NCBI GenBank assembly: GCA_963696325.1 | Contig: CAVOJV010000028.1 | Location: 59,926-123,925, forward strand | Source of the DNA: CAVOJV01 sp963696325 | Lineage (GTDB): Bacteria > Pseudomonadota > Gammaproteobacteria > Competibacterales > Competibacteraceae | Length of the DNA stretch: 64,000 bases | Direction: 5' to 3' | In this document: in pieces, positions 63,298-64,000 of the stretch | How positions within the stretch are numbered: the first letter of the stretch is position 1 | Layout: every line of letters begins with the position of its first letter | Position numbers and translations under genes: made by a program | The notes under the pieces: model-generated | The model's database searches: none | Seen by the model: the letters and a program-made list of their open reading frames with translations, nothing else | What the model was told of the DNA's origin: nothing

Positions 63298-64000
63298 TCA
63301 GAGCGCCACCTCAGGCAGGAGGCGCGTCACCGCTTCCACCAGCGTGTCGGCGTCCGCTTGATCATTGTACCCCTGGAACGAGATGCGCAGCCGCACCTGA
63401 TCCTGCCACGGGCCGAGCGGCACCTCGATCCGATACTCGTCCCACATGCGCTTCCGGAGCAGATCGACGTTCACCTGAGGAAGTCGCGCCGAGAACATTT
63501 GGCAGAACCACGCTGCGCTGTCGGGGATGGTCGCACCGGCCGGCGGCACGACCGGCTCCGGGCAGATCGGCTCGAGATCGCTCAACGCGTGAATCCGGCG
63601 GCGCGTGTCGATCGCCATGAGGTGGCAGCGCCGGCGCACTGCGTCCCAGTCGTTATCCTTCTGGAACTTGATAGCGGCAGGAACGGACAGGAACGGGGAG
63701 AGATCGCGTGTGCCCTGCCATTGATGCCAATCGACGTAGCGCGAGGGGCCGGGGTGGTCGTTCTCCCACCCAAAGCTGACCACCAGCGGTTCGAGCCAGG
63801 GCTGTATGTCCGGGCGCGTGTAGAGGAAGGCGCATCCCTTGGCCGAGGAAAGCCACTTGTGGCACGCGGCGGTGTAGATGTCGGCGTCCAGCTCGCGTAG
63901 GTTCAGCGGAATCTGGCCGATGGCGTGCGCGCCGTCGATCACGGTCAGGATACCCGCCGCACGCGCGCGGCGGCAGATCTCAGCCAGCGGGAAGATCAGC
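63298..64000 (-). CDS. Class V aminotransferase, isopenicillin N epimerase-like, C-terminal part
   Basis: The frame is open to the right edge, so the N-terminus lies outside. Visible are the PLP-Asp region TVIDGAHAIGQIPLNLRELD, the Schiff-base lysine in AACHKWLSSAKGCAFLYTRP, the WQGTRDLSPFLSVPAAIKF segment and the small domain to EVAL. Members are PLP enzymes acting as epimerases, desulfurases or lyases; the exact reaction cannot be told from this part. Confidence 0.85.
   Translation of the reverse strand, partial: LIFPLAEICRRARAAGILTVIDGAHAIGQIPLNLRELDADIYTAACHKWLSSAKGCAFLYTRPDIQPWLEPLVVSFGWENDHPGPSRYVDWHQWQGTRDLSPFLSVPAAIKFQKDNDWDAVRRRCHLMAIDTRRRIHALSDLEPICPEPVVPPAGATIPDSAAWFCQMFSARLPQVNVDLLRKRMWDEYRIEVPLGPWQDQVRLRISFQGYNDQADADTLVEAVTRLLPEVAL

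Overview
The window falls into two parts of different origin. Positions 1 to about 58,200 look like the chromosome of a gammaproteobacterium. The conserved gene orders support this: tonB-like/gshB/pilGHIJ-chpA, lptD-surA-pdxA-rsmA-apaG-apaH, pilMNOPQ, lgt-thyA, recG and gltA. A malyl-CoA lyase, a quinol-type NO reductase and a JDVT-CTERM sorting pair suggest an environmental lineage, perhaps near Competibacteraceae; that placement is inference. From about 58,200 to the end, the genes (site-2 protease, ChbG-type deacetylase, YbaK deacylase, FG-GAP secreted protein ending YLPLISR, isopenicillin-N-epimerase-like aminotransferase) look like Chloroflexota. The join lies at the very end of rimO and inside the 5' end of the protease gene, so a chimeric contig is more likely than gene transfer.

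Layout: 0-10.8 kb, start of a TonB-like gene, gshB, and the Pil-Chp chemosensory operon that controls type IV pili. 10.8-16.2 kb, a YyaL-type thioredoxin-domain protein, rlmI, lgt and thyA. 16.3-20.3 kb, a frameshifted quinol NO reductase, about 0.67 kb with no convincing gene, and two stand-alone cyclic-nucleotide-binding proteins. 20.3-28.2 kb, the outer-membrane biogenesis and housekeeping cluster on the minus strand (apaH, apaG, tal, rsmA, pdxA, surA, lptD). 28.4-35.9 kb, photolyase, malyl-CoA lyase, a DgkA/PAP2 lipid pair, DUF1285, QmcA/NfeD, a SnoaL-like secreted protein and two small relic genes. 35.9-44.2 kb, recG, a ferredoxin-flavin reductase, a TRAP transporter and a frameshifted ubiD. 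44.3-48.4 kb, a beta-propeller protein with a JDVT-CTERM tail translationally coupled to its glutamic intramembrane protease MrtJ, then a broken Big-domain lipoprotein. 48.4-56.7 kb, pilQPONM, a nucleotidyltransferase-like protein, citrate synthase and L31 type B. 56.9-58.2 kb, rimO with about eleven indels.

The two pilus clusters belong together: pilMNOPQ builds the inner-membrane alignment complex and secretin, while pilGHIJ-chpA forms the signalling array that controls pilus extension and cAMP. The two cyclic-nucleotide-binding proteins could be downstream readers of such a signal, but only proximity suggests this. Several genes (norZ, apaH, ubiD, the Big lipoprotein, rimO, the deacetylase, the FG-GAP gene) are interrupted only by small indels with otherwise conserved protein sequence, which points to patchy sequence quality rather than true gene decay. 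I saw no rRNA, tRNA, CRISPR array or intact insertion sequence.
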